Part shown: positions 33,628 to 44,266 of the stretch, piece after piece
Layout: every line of letters starts with the position of its first letter
Numbering within the stretch: position 1 is the first letter of the stretch
From: Notolepis coatsorum
Lineage: Eukaryota > Chordata > Actinopteri > Aulopiformes > Paralepididae
Length of the DNA: 64,000 nucleotides
Reading direction: 5' to 3'
Assembly (NCBI GenBank): GCA_963971535.1
Contig: OZ020593.1
Location: 12,054,809-12,118,808 of the forward strand
Notes under the pieces: model-generated
What the model was told of the DNA's origin: nothing
The model's input: the letters and a program-made list of their open reading frames with translations, nothing else
Databases searched by the model: none
Position numbers and translations under genes: made by a program

Positions 33628-36600
33628 TCTTTATATATTTCTTTTGTATAAATTCTTTTTTTTATTATTATACATTATGTAGATACTATATCTGTATACC
33701 CCTTACCTACTCTTACTAGTTATGCTGCTGGCCAGTACGAGGGTGTGTGTCTTGGATGGGGATGTGGTGGGGATTGACGTGGTGGAGATTGATGTGTGGG
33801 GTGGGAAAACTGACTGTTCCGGGTGGGGGGGGGGGGGGGGGGGTGGTATTAAATTCCTCAGTCTAAAGAGATGACCTTGCCCCTGGCAAGCCTTCTAGTG
33901 ATCCATTGTTAAAGCGCCTCCGAGTGATCTCTTCCAGTAATGAAGGACACTCTTATCTCAGTTTTTGGATGAATCCCACTCATGAGAAACAACTAATATG
34001 TGATTCTTCTTGCAGGGAGTGCAGAAACATCTGCACTCCTATCACAGATAGCTGATGAATGACATTATTAAATGTAGCGTAATACTAAAACAAACTAAAA
34101 GCTCAAGGACTCCTATAGCCAAAGCACTCATGAGTTATACCTTATTTCTATTGGCTTAGTTGCCTACACTGTTAAAGTCTACATTTCAGAATACAATGGG
34201 GCTTAGCTGTATATTTAGGTTATTGTATTATTATATGAATGTTTATATGTTTATTTTTATAACCTTACATTGAAACGGCATTAGGAATATTGATTGGATT
34301 TAGATAAAGTAATTGAACCATCTTATTTGTCATAGGGCCTAACAAAAATAATGGTTTGGTTCCGGTTGCCGACCGACCCTGCCGATTTAGGTGCGACCCA
34401 ATTTATTTTATGAGTTTAAAAATAAAAATAAAATATTACAATTTTTTTACAATAAAGTTTCATAAAAATCTTAGTCAAACCTTTAGTATTATGGATATTA
34501 AACATGCTGGCAGAGTACATGCATCCATGTTGTTGTAAACATTTTAATTAAAGAAATTCCCTATCCATAGTCGCCGTGGGAAAGAATAAAATAAAAAATA
34601 AAATAAAATAAATTCCCTACCTACCCATGGCTTTAACTGACAACCAACAGAAAACAAACAATATTTTTTGTTATGCCCTACTACCATAGTGTCTTTATAC
34701 CTGTATCATTGTACATATTAATACTACAGCTCTGTACATACATCTTATTAGCACTATAGTACACATTTTTATATTTTATACCCAGTTTAATCACATGTAC
34801 ATTGTATATATCTATTGCACTTCACTGTTACATTTGCACTCTGGTTGGATGCCAAACCTCTTTGCATTGTACTGTACTTGTGCTGCATGATGACGATACA
34901 TTTTAATCTAATCTGATCTGATTGGGTTAGTGAAAATATGACAGCATTGATACAAGGAACAAGGTGTGTACATAAAAATGTATGTGATTTAAAAAAAAAA
35001 ATCTTTTTTTATTTCTCAGCTGTGGACTTCTTCAACCAGATCAACATGCTCTATGGCACCATCACAGACTTCTGCACGGAGGAGAGCTGTTCCGTCATGT
35101 CCGCCGGTCCCAAGTAAGTGGCTGCCCCCGTCATGTCCGCCGGTCCCAAGTAAGTGGCTGCCCCCGTCATGTCCGCCGGTCCCAAGTAAGTGGCTGCCCC
35201 CGTCATGTCCGCCGGTCCCAAGTAAGTGGCTGCCCCCGTCATGTCCGCCGGTCCCAAGTAAGTGGCTGCCCCCGTCATGTCCGCCGGTCCCAAGTAAGTG
35301 GCTGCCCCCGTCATGTCCGCCGGTCCCAAGTAAGTGGCTGCCCCCGTCATGTCCGCCGGTCCCAAGTAAGTGGCTGCCCCCGTCATGTCCGCCGGTCCCA
35401 AGTAAGTGGCTGCCCCCGTCATGTCCGCCGGTCCCAAGTAAGTGGCTGCCCCCGTCATGTCCGCCGGTCCCAAGTAAGTGGCTGCCCCCATCATGTCTGC
35501 CGGTCCCAAGTAAGTAGCTGGGTGTGGAAGCGGCTGCTAGCACGTGTGTAAGAATGTTAGTTAGTTCCTGGCCAAATTCCCAATCAGGTCTCTGGCCACC
35601 TAATCATATCCTCCCCCTTAATTGGCTGATATCAATCGGTTTGCGCAATCTGATTGGCCACTGACGTTTTTCTCAGCGCCAATCGCGTTACTCCTAACAA
35701 ACTGGTTAAGCTTGGCGACTCTTTCGAAGTCGCTCTCTTTTGAAGTTGGTTAAGGTTAGGGTTAGTTGGTTAGGGTTAGTTGGTTAAGGTTAGGGTTAGT
35801 TGGTTAAGGTTAGGGTTAGTTGGTTAAGGTTAGGGTTAGGGTAACAGCCTGCTGGCACGATTGTTAGGAGTAACGCAATTGGCGCTGAAAAAAACGTCAG
35901 TGGCCAATCAGATTGCGCAAACCGAACGCGGAAGTGCAACTCCGTTAGGGAAAATTTACATGCGAGCCGTTCAGCCATTGTGTAATGTCACGTGTGATGT
36001 GTGCCTGGTGCCAGTGTATGGCAGCCATTGAGCCTGCGTAGCCCAAGGTTGGGTGCTACCAGTGGTGGTGAAGGAGGCAATTTCCACCCTACATTGTGGG
36101 GAGCGCTTTGAGTGTCTAGAAAAGCGCTATATAAATAATGAATTATTATTATTATTATTAGTGGCGCATAAACGGGCCATTGAAAAGCCTTTTGGTCTAA
36201 TCACAGGGTATCTGTGGGGTATTAAAAAGTATTAAATTCATAATTCTCAATTTAAGTCCTTTAAAAGGTATTCAATTTAATTTGCACAGGTATTACACTT
36301 TCTTGGGGAGGCAGCCCGGCTGTTTGGAGATTAAATAATATCAAATATATGAAATGTTTGTGTATTCAAGTCGTTTTTTTTTTCGTGCAAGTGCAGCCGC
36401 CAGTTCAGTGTTGCTATGTGTTTTTTCTTTTTGCTAGTACGGTCGTGAAATTGGTATTAAATCTTGCTCTCATTCACTCTAAGGGATATGAAAAAGTATT
36501 AAATATTGAACTTGTTGAAACCTGCAGTCACCCTGAATCAGAAATGTCAGTTCTGTAAATGGAAAGACTCCAGCGGTGTCACGGTGATGAATGCCTGAGG

Positions 36601-39600
36601 TATTAATAGAACCAAGGCGAAGATTAAAGATCAAAGAGACAAAGACGTGAGGGGAGCGGAATAAAACCCAACCGGTGAATATTTGTGTCGTACAGGTACG
36701 AGTACCACTGGGCGGATGGCACCAACATCAAGAAGCCAATCAAATGCTCTGCTCCCAAGTACATCGACTACCTCATGACGTGGGTACAGGACCAGCTCGA
36801 CGACGAGACGCTGTTCCCCTCCAAGATCGGTACGAGTTTCATTTTTTTGTGAACAAATTTTTTTATTATTATTTTTTTGACATGACATACAAACATTTAC
36901 AGTAGAAAAAAAGGGTAGGAGTTTCATATAGTCTTTTGTACGAGTTTCATATCTTTGCGCTGCCGCGGCCTTCTCTTAACAGCAGGGTTCGCACACAAGG
37001 TCCTTGAAGTGCTTAAAGTGCTTGATTTTTGACCAAAAAAATCCTTGAAATTCAAATCAACCGTTCGCATTGAAAGTTTTGTTCATTCATGATACAAAAT
37101 TTCGCAATCATGAAATATATATTTTTGTATCTATAGTGTAACTAATTGTCGTAAATTGGTTTTTTAAGCCATAAATATTGACCAGATTATTATAATTTTA
37201 TATTGATTTTCTCCGGGCTCCATACAAACAATATCATAACTTCACATTCATTTATCTGAGCCTTCTGTAGTACAATTTGCATCCAGGGTTACTGAATCTG
37301 AGTTAAAGTGTTTTGTTAGTCTAGAAAAAAAAGTATAGGTTGTTATTGACTGTATTGGTCTTCATTTGTGTACTTGTGACACAAATGAAGACCAATACAG
37401 TCAATAACAACCTATACCTTTTTTTCTAGACAAACAAAAATGTATCCTTTTTAAATGCTCTTTTAAAATGAAAAATAGTGCTTGGAAAAGTATGTGAAAG
37501 TCCTTGAATTTAATTTGGCAATGTCTGTGGGAACCCTGTTAACAGTGATACTTATATGCAGTTTTGATTTTAATCGTATTTATTATGGTATATTCAGTCT
37601 TGACTCTCAGGAGGTAGAACGGCCGGCTGGTAATCGGAAGGTTCCCGGTTCGATTCCCCGCTCTCCTCCCGGCAGCGTGTCGTAGTTAACCCCTAAACCG
37701 CTGCCGATGAGCCAACGTTGCTATCGGCCAGCACTAATAGAACGGTCTCTCTCATGCATCATCAAACATAATAACATTATCAAGAATGATTTGTCAGCCA
37801 TATTAACAGCATAAATGCGAGACACTTAACCCCTAACCGCTCCCGTTGAGCAGGTCGGCACCTTGCATGGTTGGTCGCCTCCGCCGTCGATCTGTGCTCG
37901 TGGTGAATGTGAGGCATAAATTGTAAAGCGCTTTGGATAAACATGCTCTATAAATGCACCATTACCGTTTACATGCCAAATGGCTATTCAAGAAATGTCA
38001 ATTTGAATAGAGATGACCTTTCAGTTCGAGTTCTACGCTGAGATTTTCCACACGGCCATTTGTTGTGAGACGATCCCAGCAAACGGCACATTCATCTCCA
38101 AGTAAGATAGTGGAATCGTGTCTGGTGGCGTTTACTGTCGTTGAAGTTGACCCTGGGCACGATTTATGTGCCAGACTGCCATGAAACCTCCCTAAGTGTG
38201 ACCGTGACCCTCCTGGCGCCTTCTAGACGCCGTAACACTGATGGTGCCTGTAAAGGGGCATTTCACACAATGTCACACTCTCAACACTGTAAACACGAGT
38301 GCACCAATTGAATTTGGTTTGCAACATTTTGAGTAGGGCTGACCTTCGAAGCTTTTTTTGGCAATCGAAGCTTCGGGGCCGAGCTTCGATTTTAATTCGA
38401 AGCTTTGAAAAAATATATATATAATAATTATATAATAATATAATATTTTTTTGTTTTTAAATGTGCTCTATAAATAAAGTGGATTGGATTAATTAATTAA
38501 GTAGCCCCTTTCGTGACTGTGACGCAGCCAACAAGGTTTCACTCGGCTGCGCTGCCTGGGTGCAGTGGGGCTGCTCTCACAGCCAACGACATGACATTAC
38601 ATAATTATGTTGCAACCTTCGTCTATCAAGCAAACAATTATATACATATTTATATGTAGTTGATAGAGACAAAGGCAGACTTCGACTTAATTAAGCACGT
38701 TTTATTAAGACATATTTTTATATGGGTCGGGACACTTTAAAAAAGCAGCACAATGAACACATCTGTCCGACATAGTCTTAAATAACAAACGGCATTGCTT
38801 CGCTTCTTCGTCGACATGTCTGCTGCACGTTGTTGTTTTCAACACAGATAATCTCCACATGCTTGTTGTAGAGAGGTGGAGTCGAGGCGCCGCTTACTTT
38901 CGTTTCATTGGAATGGAGGCGGGAAGGCGCAGCTTACTTTCGTTTCATTGGAATGGAGGCGTAAGATTTTGGAGGCAAAAAAAATGTATATTAAAAAAAA
39001 AATAAGAAATTATATATATTTTTATTTTTTTAAACTTTGATTTTTTTTTTATGTTCGAAGCTTGTGCCATCGAACGAAGCTTTGAAGTATTTAAGACAGC
39101 CCTAATTTTGAGAGTTAAAGTCACCATGAAATGGCGTTGCGATCGTGTTTGGATTCTGTGATTTGACGTGTTTCAGAGTGGAACGGGCTTTTAAAGCGAG
39201 ACTTGCTTCCCGAAAGGAACTGATGGAACGTTCACCAAAGATATAGCAGTAAAACGGAGTGACAGAGATGTCAAGTCATTGGGGACCAATAGGAGGAGAG
39301 TTTTGTATGATCAGAGGTAGGAAAGAAGCGGGACTATTTTAAAATAAACTATCATCATTTATTGGATGGAGATTTTATTCCTGAGCACATGAATGGGTCT
39401 GTGAAAAATACAAAACGAAAATATAAAAATACACTTGAACGAAAGAAAACATTTATCTTTCACTTCATATTGACTTTTGAAGTTTGTGATGTCATCCGAG
39501 GACATCCTTGTGTTATTATGGCACAATGAAATGATGTAGATACGGCATAACATTAGTTAAAAATATAATATAATAATAATAAACATACACTTATAGTATA

Positions 39601-42600
39601 TACTTACTATCAGTGAATATGTTTCTTTAGGACTTAAATTCAAAACAAACAAAGGCAGCGGCGGTTAGGTGGTCGAGCGGAGATTGCGTTCGTCACCAGC
39701 CCCGGAGCTGTGAGCTTGGTTCGCCTGTTCGAATCCAGCTCACAGCTCCGGGGTTGTCACCAGCTTGGCTGGCCGTCTGCACTGATACAATTGGCTGTAT
39801 CAGAGGGTGGGAGAAGCTGGCGGGGTGGGTCCGGGTCGTTGTAAACAGCGACTCCTACAGTTCGGTCGGGGCGCCTGCTAAGCGCGGATTGGACGTGAGG
39901 GGGATAGTGTGGTCCTCCCACACGCTACGCCCTCTCAATGAGAATCCGCGCTGCCAGGTGAAAAGAAGCGGTGATTGGCTGGACGTGTGTCGGAGGAAGC
40001 ACGTGGTAGCCTCCACTCTCCCAAATGATCTGACTGTGGGGGGTAAAGCGCAGCGACCAGGAAGGGACTGGGAATTGGCATGCGACTAACATTGGGATGG
40101 GAGAAAATCGGAGGAAAATGGAGGGGAAAAAAAAAAAAAACAAAGGCTCAGAAGGTAGAGTGGTGGTCGTCTGGTAATCAGAAGGTTCCCGGTTTGATTC
40201 CGACTCCTCCCGGCAGCGTGTCGAAGTGTCCTTGAGCAAGACACTTAACCCCTAGCTGTTCCCAATGAGCAGGTCGGCACCTTGCACGGTCGCCTCCGCC
40301 GTCGGTGTGTGAATGTGTGAATGTGAGGCATAAGTTGCAAAGCGCTTTGGATAAAAGCTACTATATGATAAATGCAGTCCATTACAAAATAGCTAGTGAA
40401 TTAAAAACCATAGCAATAATCCCGCTTGGAAACTCAACTACCTTGATGACTGCTACAAAATAGTGTCCAGGTGTAAATGGATTTACTTACTCATCACTCA
40501 TTTCAAAGAAAGCTTTAGGATACAGGGACCACAGGGTGCATTGCGTTGTCTTCTACAAAAACAAGCAAACAAACACATTGCTTCTCCCACCTCTATTGCA
40601 ACATTATGCAAGGTTGAACGACAGACTGAACTTCAAATAATGTCAGAGTGATGCATCATGCACGGTTCATCTCGTAAGGAATATAGCCAGCTGCGTTTGC
40701 GTGTCTGAACGTGTGATGTGTTTGAGGCCTTGGGATGTGAAAACGGAGAAGTGAAAGGGGAAGATGGCAGGGTCGCCCCCTGGGACCTGCTGTGTACGGA
40801 TATGCAGCTGTGCCGTTCAATCGCCCCGCTGTGTGCATATTGGGTCAGGCCAAAGAAGGCTTAATGAAAACAACAACACTCTCTCCAAAAATAGATAGTC
40901 GTCAAAATATGGAGAATAATGAACATGATCTCAGTTGTGATTGGAGGATTAAGAAAAGAGGGTGGGTTTGAGATGGGTAAATTTGGTTGTTAAAGTTGTG
41001 TGACGTATCAACCTTCCAATAAATAGTTTCTGGGGCCAAGCGTCCTGCGTTGGCTGAGGCTCTGGTCTTTTCAACATGCGTATCTATGCCACGTGCTGCG
41101 TCCCTTGTTGTTTTAATAGATCCGAGTAGGGGTGTAACAATGCATCGATCCTAAGGTGACGATTCAACTGCATCGATTTGAAAACGTAATCGATTATTAA
41201 AAAATATATAAATTATTGACCTATAGTCCATTCATGCTGAGTGAATCAGTTCCCCCAGCCACATTTGTCTATAAATCTTTTTGGGGGGAATTAACTGATT
41301 GAAAATGTATCGCATCGAATCGAATCGTGGTCAAATGAAGATATTTCACGATTCATTGAATCGTCGCCTGAAGAATCATAATCGAATCGTTGCACCCCTA
41401 GATCTGAGTCATAAAGAAACAGTTTGGGGTTGTGCTGTGCTCCTAGTATCTCCCGCCGTCTGAAGCGGAGCGCTTGGCCCCCGGACATGAAAATACGTCA
41501 CACTACTCGACAACCGTATAGCTCCTCTTACCCTTTTTGTTTGTTTGTGGTCCAGGTGTCCCTTTCAAGCGTAACTTCATGTCGGTGGCGAAGACGATCC
41601 TGAAGCGGCTGTTCAGGGTCTACGCCCACATCTACCACCAGCACTTTGACTCAGTGATGCAGCTGCAGGAGGAGGCGCACCTCAACACCTCCTTCAAGCA
41701 CTTCATCTTCTTCGTTCAGGTAATCACTTGGGATGGGAGAAAAATAAGGAGAAAAAGTGGATAAAAAAAAGAATAGGTATAAAAGTAGTGCAATGTTGAA
41801 AGTGCAGACATAAGAATAGGCATAAATAAGTACAATAAGTATAGTGTTCCTTAGGGGTGTAACTAGGGTTGGGCAAGTAACATATAAGTAACATATTGGC
41901 ATTTCGATTCTTAATTTCGATTTCTAAAAAAAAACTTAATTTTTTTTTTACTTTGTTAATTAATACCCTAGTTACAGTACAGCAACCAAATTAAACTGTA
42001 TCAAGTCAACTGACAATGTGAATAGTATGAAAACAATTTTAAGATTTTTCAAAAAAAGAAGAAAATCTCCTGCGAAATAAGCTGTGACCTGTTTTGACCT
42101 GCACCTCAAAGAATCGGAACCGAGAATCGTTTAGAACAGGAATCGAAATGGAGAATCGGAATCGTTCAAATCCAAAAGATGCCCAACCCTAGGTGTAACG
42201 ATTCGACCTCACAATGATTAGATTAGATTACGATTCTTCAGGCAACGATTCAATGCATCATGAAAACTCTTCATTTGACCACGATTCGATTAGATACATT
42301 TTCTATCAGTTAATTCCCAAAAAAAGGTTGAATACACAAATGTGGCTGGGGGAACTGACTCACTCAGCATGAATGGACTATATAGGTCAATACAAATAAT
42401 ACACAATAATACACACATAGAATCGATTCTAATCGATTCTAACATTTTCAAATCGATGCAGTTGACTCGGCACATTAGGATTGATGCATGTCGATGCATC
42501 GTTGCGCCCCCTACTAGTGTTCCTCGGTTCCGTCGTGTGACGTCTGGTTCCCCGTCTCTTCCTGCAGGAGTTCAACCTGATCGACAGGCGGGAGCTGGTC

Positions 42601-42645
42601 CCTCTGCAGGAGCTGATCGAGAAGCTGACCACCAAGGACAGATAA
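29844..42645 (+). CDS. mob1b: MOB kinase activator 1B, complete six-exon gene
   Basis: Hippo-pathway scaffold. MST1/2-phosphorylated MOB1 binds and activates LATS1/2 and NDR kinases in the cytoplasm. Seen: exons 29844-29857, 31545-31711, 35020-35113, 36696-36829, 41556-41719 and 42568-42645 join to 651 nt (216 residues plus TAA), the usual family length. All introns are GT-AG with correct phases. Visible landmarks are MSFLFG at the start, phosphosites T12 (SSKTFK) and T35 (EATLGSG), zinc ligands C79/C84 (DFCTEESC) and H161/H166 (AHIYHQHF), and the C-terminus [21 protein letters not shown] and SAGPK are MOB1B-like rather than MOB1A-like. GVPFKRNF differs from the usual GVPFPKNF. Adjacent co-oriented dck supports the mob1b call. 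Oddity: the exon 3 donor is in a 12-copy tandem array. Most introns are filled with transposable elements. Confidence 0.96.
30003..30147 (+). mobile_element. LINE-A 3'-UTR copy in mob1b intron 1
   Basis: atgggggaccctgatgtaaa through ctgcaatctgttaataacat and (CAAT)n. Confidence 0.8.
30245..30735. mobile_element. LINE-A 3' ends, minus copy nested in a plus copy
   Basis: A plus-strand LINE-A 3' UTR (30245-30370 and 30515-30735 with an (AATC)n tail) is interrupted by a minus-strand copy starting (ATTG)n at 30375. The pair forms an inverted repeat around aattcatcataacatatg. Confidence 0.65.
31545..31711 (+). CDS. mob1b: mob1b exon 2 ([12 protein letters not shown]...NEWVAVN)
   Basis: 167 nt with acceptor actcacag and donor AACA|GTAAGG. 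It encodes the N-terminal regulatory segment with T12 and T35, the sites phosphorylated by MST kinases in this family. Confidence 0.95.
31857..32050 (+). mobile_element. Penelope-like repeat with hammerhead-like motif
   Basis: Contains CTGAAGA at 31877-31883, stem GGAAC/GTTCC (31885-31889, 31894-31898), GAAA 31899-31902 and CATGTC to 31908, then agagtgctggtccggcttt and gggattacagcacccagtg, as in the 16.9-kb copy. Located in mob1b intron 2. Confidence 0.5.
32197..32440 (-). mobile_element. Type 2 SINE, full length
   Basis: Reverse copy from ggtaaatggtgcatttatat to ctacctcctgagccac, with a B-box-like aatcgaaccgggaacctt. Confidence 0.8.
33440..34920 (+). mobile_element. LINE 3'-UTR fragment split by ~0.9 kb
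   Basis: The same 3' end as at 4140-4790, interrupted after ctggccagta (33737) and resumed at about 34678 (actaccatagtgtctttat). The intervening 33738-34677 is not classified. Confidence 0.5.
35020..35113 (+). CDS. mob1b: mob1b exon 3 ([31 protein letters not shown])
   Basis: 94 nt from acceptor tttctcag to the first donor CCCAA|GTAAGT at 35114. It carries two of the four zinc ligands (C79, C84). The last 20 nt plus 16 intronic nt form the unit of the 36-bp array that follows. Any of the later donors would extend the exon and meet TAA directly after K92. Confidence 0.95.
35094..35520 (+). promoter_or_regulatory. mob1b: 12-copy tandem array of mob1b exon 3 end plus 5' splice site
   Basis: Exact 36-bp period: GTCATGTCCGCCGGTCCCAA (exon end) then GTAAGTGGCTGCCCCC (intron start). 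Twelve identical GTAAGT donors at 35114 + 36n up to 35510. Only the last copy varies (atcatgtctgcc, gtaagtagc). In the mob1b frame each added unit begins with TAA directly after the lysine codon. Confidence 0.95.
35628..35965. mobile_element. Foldback MITE, copy D (mob1b intron 3)
   Basis: Inverted arms tttgcgcaatctgattggcc and ggccaatcagattgcgcaaa. The centre has GGTTAAGGTTAGGGTTAGTT tandem repeats. The right arm carries tag-position sequence tgcaactccgttaggg (35935-35950); the left outer segment is not matched. Confidence 0.7.
36300..36545. repeat. Dispersed repeat shared with 61930-62560
   Basis: ggcagcccggctgtttggag, tattcaagtcg and gtgcagccgc match the sequence flanking the TTAA MITE at 61984-62395. 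This copy lacks the MITE (empty site atatatgaaatgttt). Confidence 0.65.
36696..36829 (+). CDS. mob1b: mob1b exon 4 ([16 protein letters not shown]...LFPSKI)
   Basis: 134 nt, acceptor gtcgtacag, donor ATCG|GTACGA. It completes the AA|G lysine codon from exon 3, then encodes a highly conserved Mob-domain segment. The junction with exon 3 requires the AA-phase-2 ending. Confidence 0.95.
36983..37538. mobile_element. hAT-like MITE with internal hairpin
   Basis: CAGGGTTCGCAC and GGGAACCCTG ends, ttaacag on both sides. A near-perfect inverted repeat of about 50-bp arms lies at 37321-37432. Confidence 0.7.
37602..37970 (+). mobile_element. Type 2 SINE with internal insertion
   Basis: Head gaggtagaacggccggctgg, ggttcgattcc. 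The middle carries about 110 unrelated bp (37735-37815). The end is aaagcgctttggataaac. Confidence 0.7.
38334..39104. mobile_element. hAT MITE, 8-bp TSD attttgag
   Basis: Ends TAGGGCTG and CAGCCCTA, with sub-terminal TTCGAAGCTT-rich sequence. Perfect duplication at 38326-38333 and 39105-39112. In mob1b intron 4. Confidence 0.9.
39656..40137 (+). mobile_element. Type 1 SINE, full length
   Basis: Head ggcggttaggtggtcgagcg through the A-rich tail. Duplication aaacaaaggc on both sides. The same subtype as the SINE split by the LINE at 56.8-60.5 kb. Confidence 0.88.
40148..40390 (+). mobile_element. Type 2 SINE
   Basis: ggctcagaaggtagagtggt, gtccttgagcaagacactta, aaagcgctttggataaaag; joined directly to the preceding SINE. 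Confidence 0.8.
41127..41400. mobile_element. hAT MITE (mob1b intron 4)
   Basis: Ends TAGGGGTGTAACAATG and CGTTGCACCCCTA. 8-bp flanks gatccgag/gatctgag (7/8). Confidence 0.88.
41556..41719 (+). CDS. mob1b: mob1b exon 5 ([18 protein letters not shown]...HFIFFVQ)
   Basis: 164 nt, acceptor gtggtccag, donor TTCAG|GTAATC. It contains zinc ligands H161 and H166. A truncated SINE 3' tail starts about 8 nt inside the following intron. Confidence 0.95.
41728..41773 (+). mobile_element. Type 1 SINE 3'-tail fragment beside exon 5 donor
   Basis: ttgggatgggagaaaaataa, gagaaaaagtggata(A)n equals the last ~45 bp of the type 1 SINE and starts 8 nt after the GTAATC donor. Confidence 0.7.
41852..42513. mobile_element. 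hAT MITE (outer) in mob1b intron 5
   Basis: Starts TAGGGGTGTAAC, ends GTTGCGCCCCCTA, with agtgttcct on both sides. Interrupted by a second hAT at 41864-42191. Confidence 0.8.
41864..42191. mobile_element. hAT MITE (inner, nested)
   Basis: Ends TAGGGTTGGGCA and TGCCCAACCCTA. Perfect 8-bp duplication ggtgtaac at 41856-41863 and 42192-42199. Confidence 0.9.
42568..42645 (+). CDS. mob1b: mob1b exon 6 ([25 protein letters not shown], stop)
   Basis: 78 nt from acceptor cttcctgcag to TAA at 42643-42645. The nested hAT element in intron 5 ends only about 55 bp before this exon. Confidence 0.95.
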   Translation, partial: EFNLIDRRELVPLQELIEKLTTKDR

Positions 42646-42689
42646 GCGGCAGCGCTGTCCTCCTCCTCCTCCGTGCTACTGTCCTACTT

Positions 42690-42845
42690 CATGTTGCACA
42701 GACACCCACCCCGCCCTGGCTGTATGTATGCAGAGACACCCACCCACCCCGCCCTGGCTGTATGTATGCAGAGACACCCACCCCGCCCTGGCTGTATGTA
42801 TGCAGAGACACCCACCCCCTGCCCTGGCTGTATGTATGCAGTATA
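42690..42845 (+). repeat. Minisatellite in mob1b 3' UTR
   Basis: Four units of about 33-37 bp containing cccgccctggctgtatgtat and gcagagacacccacc. Confidence 0.9.
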
Positions 42846-42921
42846 ATACTATATTTCCATTTGGGGAAATGTTTTTTAAAAATAAGGCCAGGAATAAGGA
42901 AGGGGATCTTGATAGGGTTAA

Positions 42922-43106
42922 CCCTCTTCACTAGCACACTACATGAGGTTAACCCTTTCACTGCCACACTGCGTGGTAGTGAAAGCCGGGTTAACCTTCT
43001 GTAGTGTGGATGTGAAAGGGTTTAACCCCGTTGTCGTGTGGCAGTGAAAAGGGTTAACCTTCTGTATTGTCGCAGTGAAAGGGTTAACCCGTTGGCAGTG
43101 AAAGGG
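42922..43106. mobile_element. piggyBac-like solo-TIR array in mob1b 3' UTR region
   Basis: TTAA at 42918-42921 and 43107-43110. Convergent forward-then-reverse TIR units. Confidence 0.65.
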
Positions 43107-43109
43107 TTA

Positions 43110-43895
43110 AGGCACCAGGACTAAGGCCATCAGGGATTACACACTAATTTGAACGAACCAGCCGGTGGAACAACATTAAGAGGAAATGGTTTTTGAGCTC
43201 TTTTTCTTTCTTTTTTTGACAGATCCCTCACATTATCAGTATTCTGTTATCGCTTACGTTTGGTGTAGTGTGTGGACTCTGCACAGCTTTTCTCACACTT
43301 GGGACACTAGATGGGTGTTTTATAGGCGTTATTCTGTGTCCAAGATGACCTTAACGATAGGCGAGAGGAAGGGCGTGCGCGCGCAAGGTCGCCACGATGT
43401 AACCGGCACGGTTCTAATGTCATTTGTTACCCGAACTCCATTTAGGTCAAGTCCTACCGCGGCAGTTCAATTAAAACCAACAGCCAATTAAGTCATTTGT
43501 GTATCTTTTTCTATATGAAGAGCTGGAGAAGCGGGGGTTCGCCAGGTGTTTCAAGCCGCTAATCGCCCCCGACGACGACGACATCGGTACATTTTAAAAA
43601 AAAAGAAAAAAAAAAGATTCCCAAGTGCCTGGCATGGCTCGTTATCGCCAAACGTAAACAACAAGGAAGCAAGCCAACATGCTGACACTAAACGTGAGAC
43701 GTAAAGCCCTATATACTGTTTCTTCCCAGGATCTCCGTCTCGTCATCCCAGGTCCTTTTTCCCCACGTGGCCCCCGGATGCGTGACGGAGTCGAATCCCC
43801 CCATCCTCTCGCGTCGTCACGGCAACAGTTTGATCTGTCGAAAACATACTTGCGCCTACCTTCTCCTATGAAGATGCTTCTTTTTTGTTTCACAC

Positions 43896-43941
<46 letters not shown>

Positions 43942-44232
43942 GCCAAGAACTCTGTAGGTTCTGATAAATGAATGTTTGGGGAGACCCCGACGTGAGGCTG
44001 GAGGGTCTGATGTAGTGTAAGCGGGGGGGGGGGGGGGGGGCTTAAAGAAACAAGTGTTTCTCAGTAGTGACACGCCCCGCCCCCCCGCGTATAGTAGTTT
44101 GGTCTTTGTCTAAAATGGGAATTTCTTGAGGTCGGGGGGGGGGGGGGGGGGGGTCCGCTTTTGCAATTCGACTTGAAACCTCTCATACGGTTTCTTTTAA
44201 ACTCTCGTCGAGACGCGTCTTGGGAGAGAGAG

Positions 44233-44266
<34 letters not shown>

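Noticed and set aside
35094..35520. CRISPR-like regular repeat (36-bp period)
   Set aside because: There are no unique spacers; the whole unit is repeated and includes an exon end in a eukaryotic gene.
35016..35543. Frames of 152-175 codons on both strands over the 36-bp array
   Set aside because: Repeat-driven frames; the real coding content is only mob1b exon 3 (35020-35113).
42342..43004. 220-codon plus-strand frame overlapping mob1b exon 6
   Set aside because: Different frame from mob1b; covers hAT sequence, the 3' UTR minisatellite and a TIR array.
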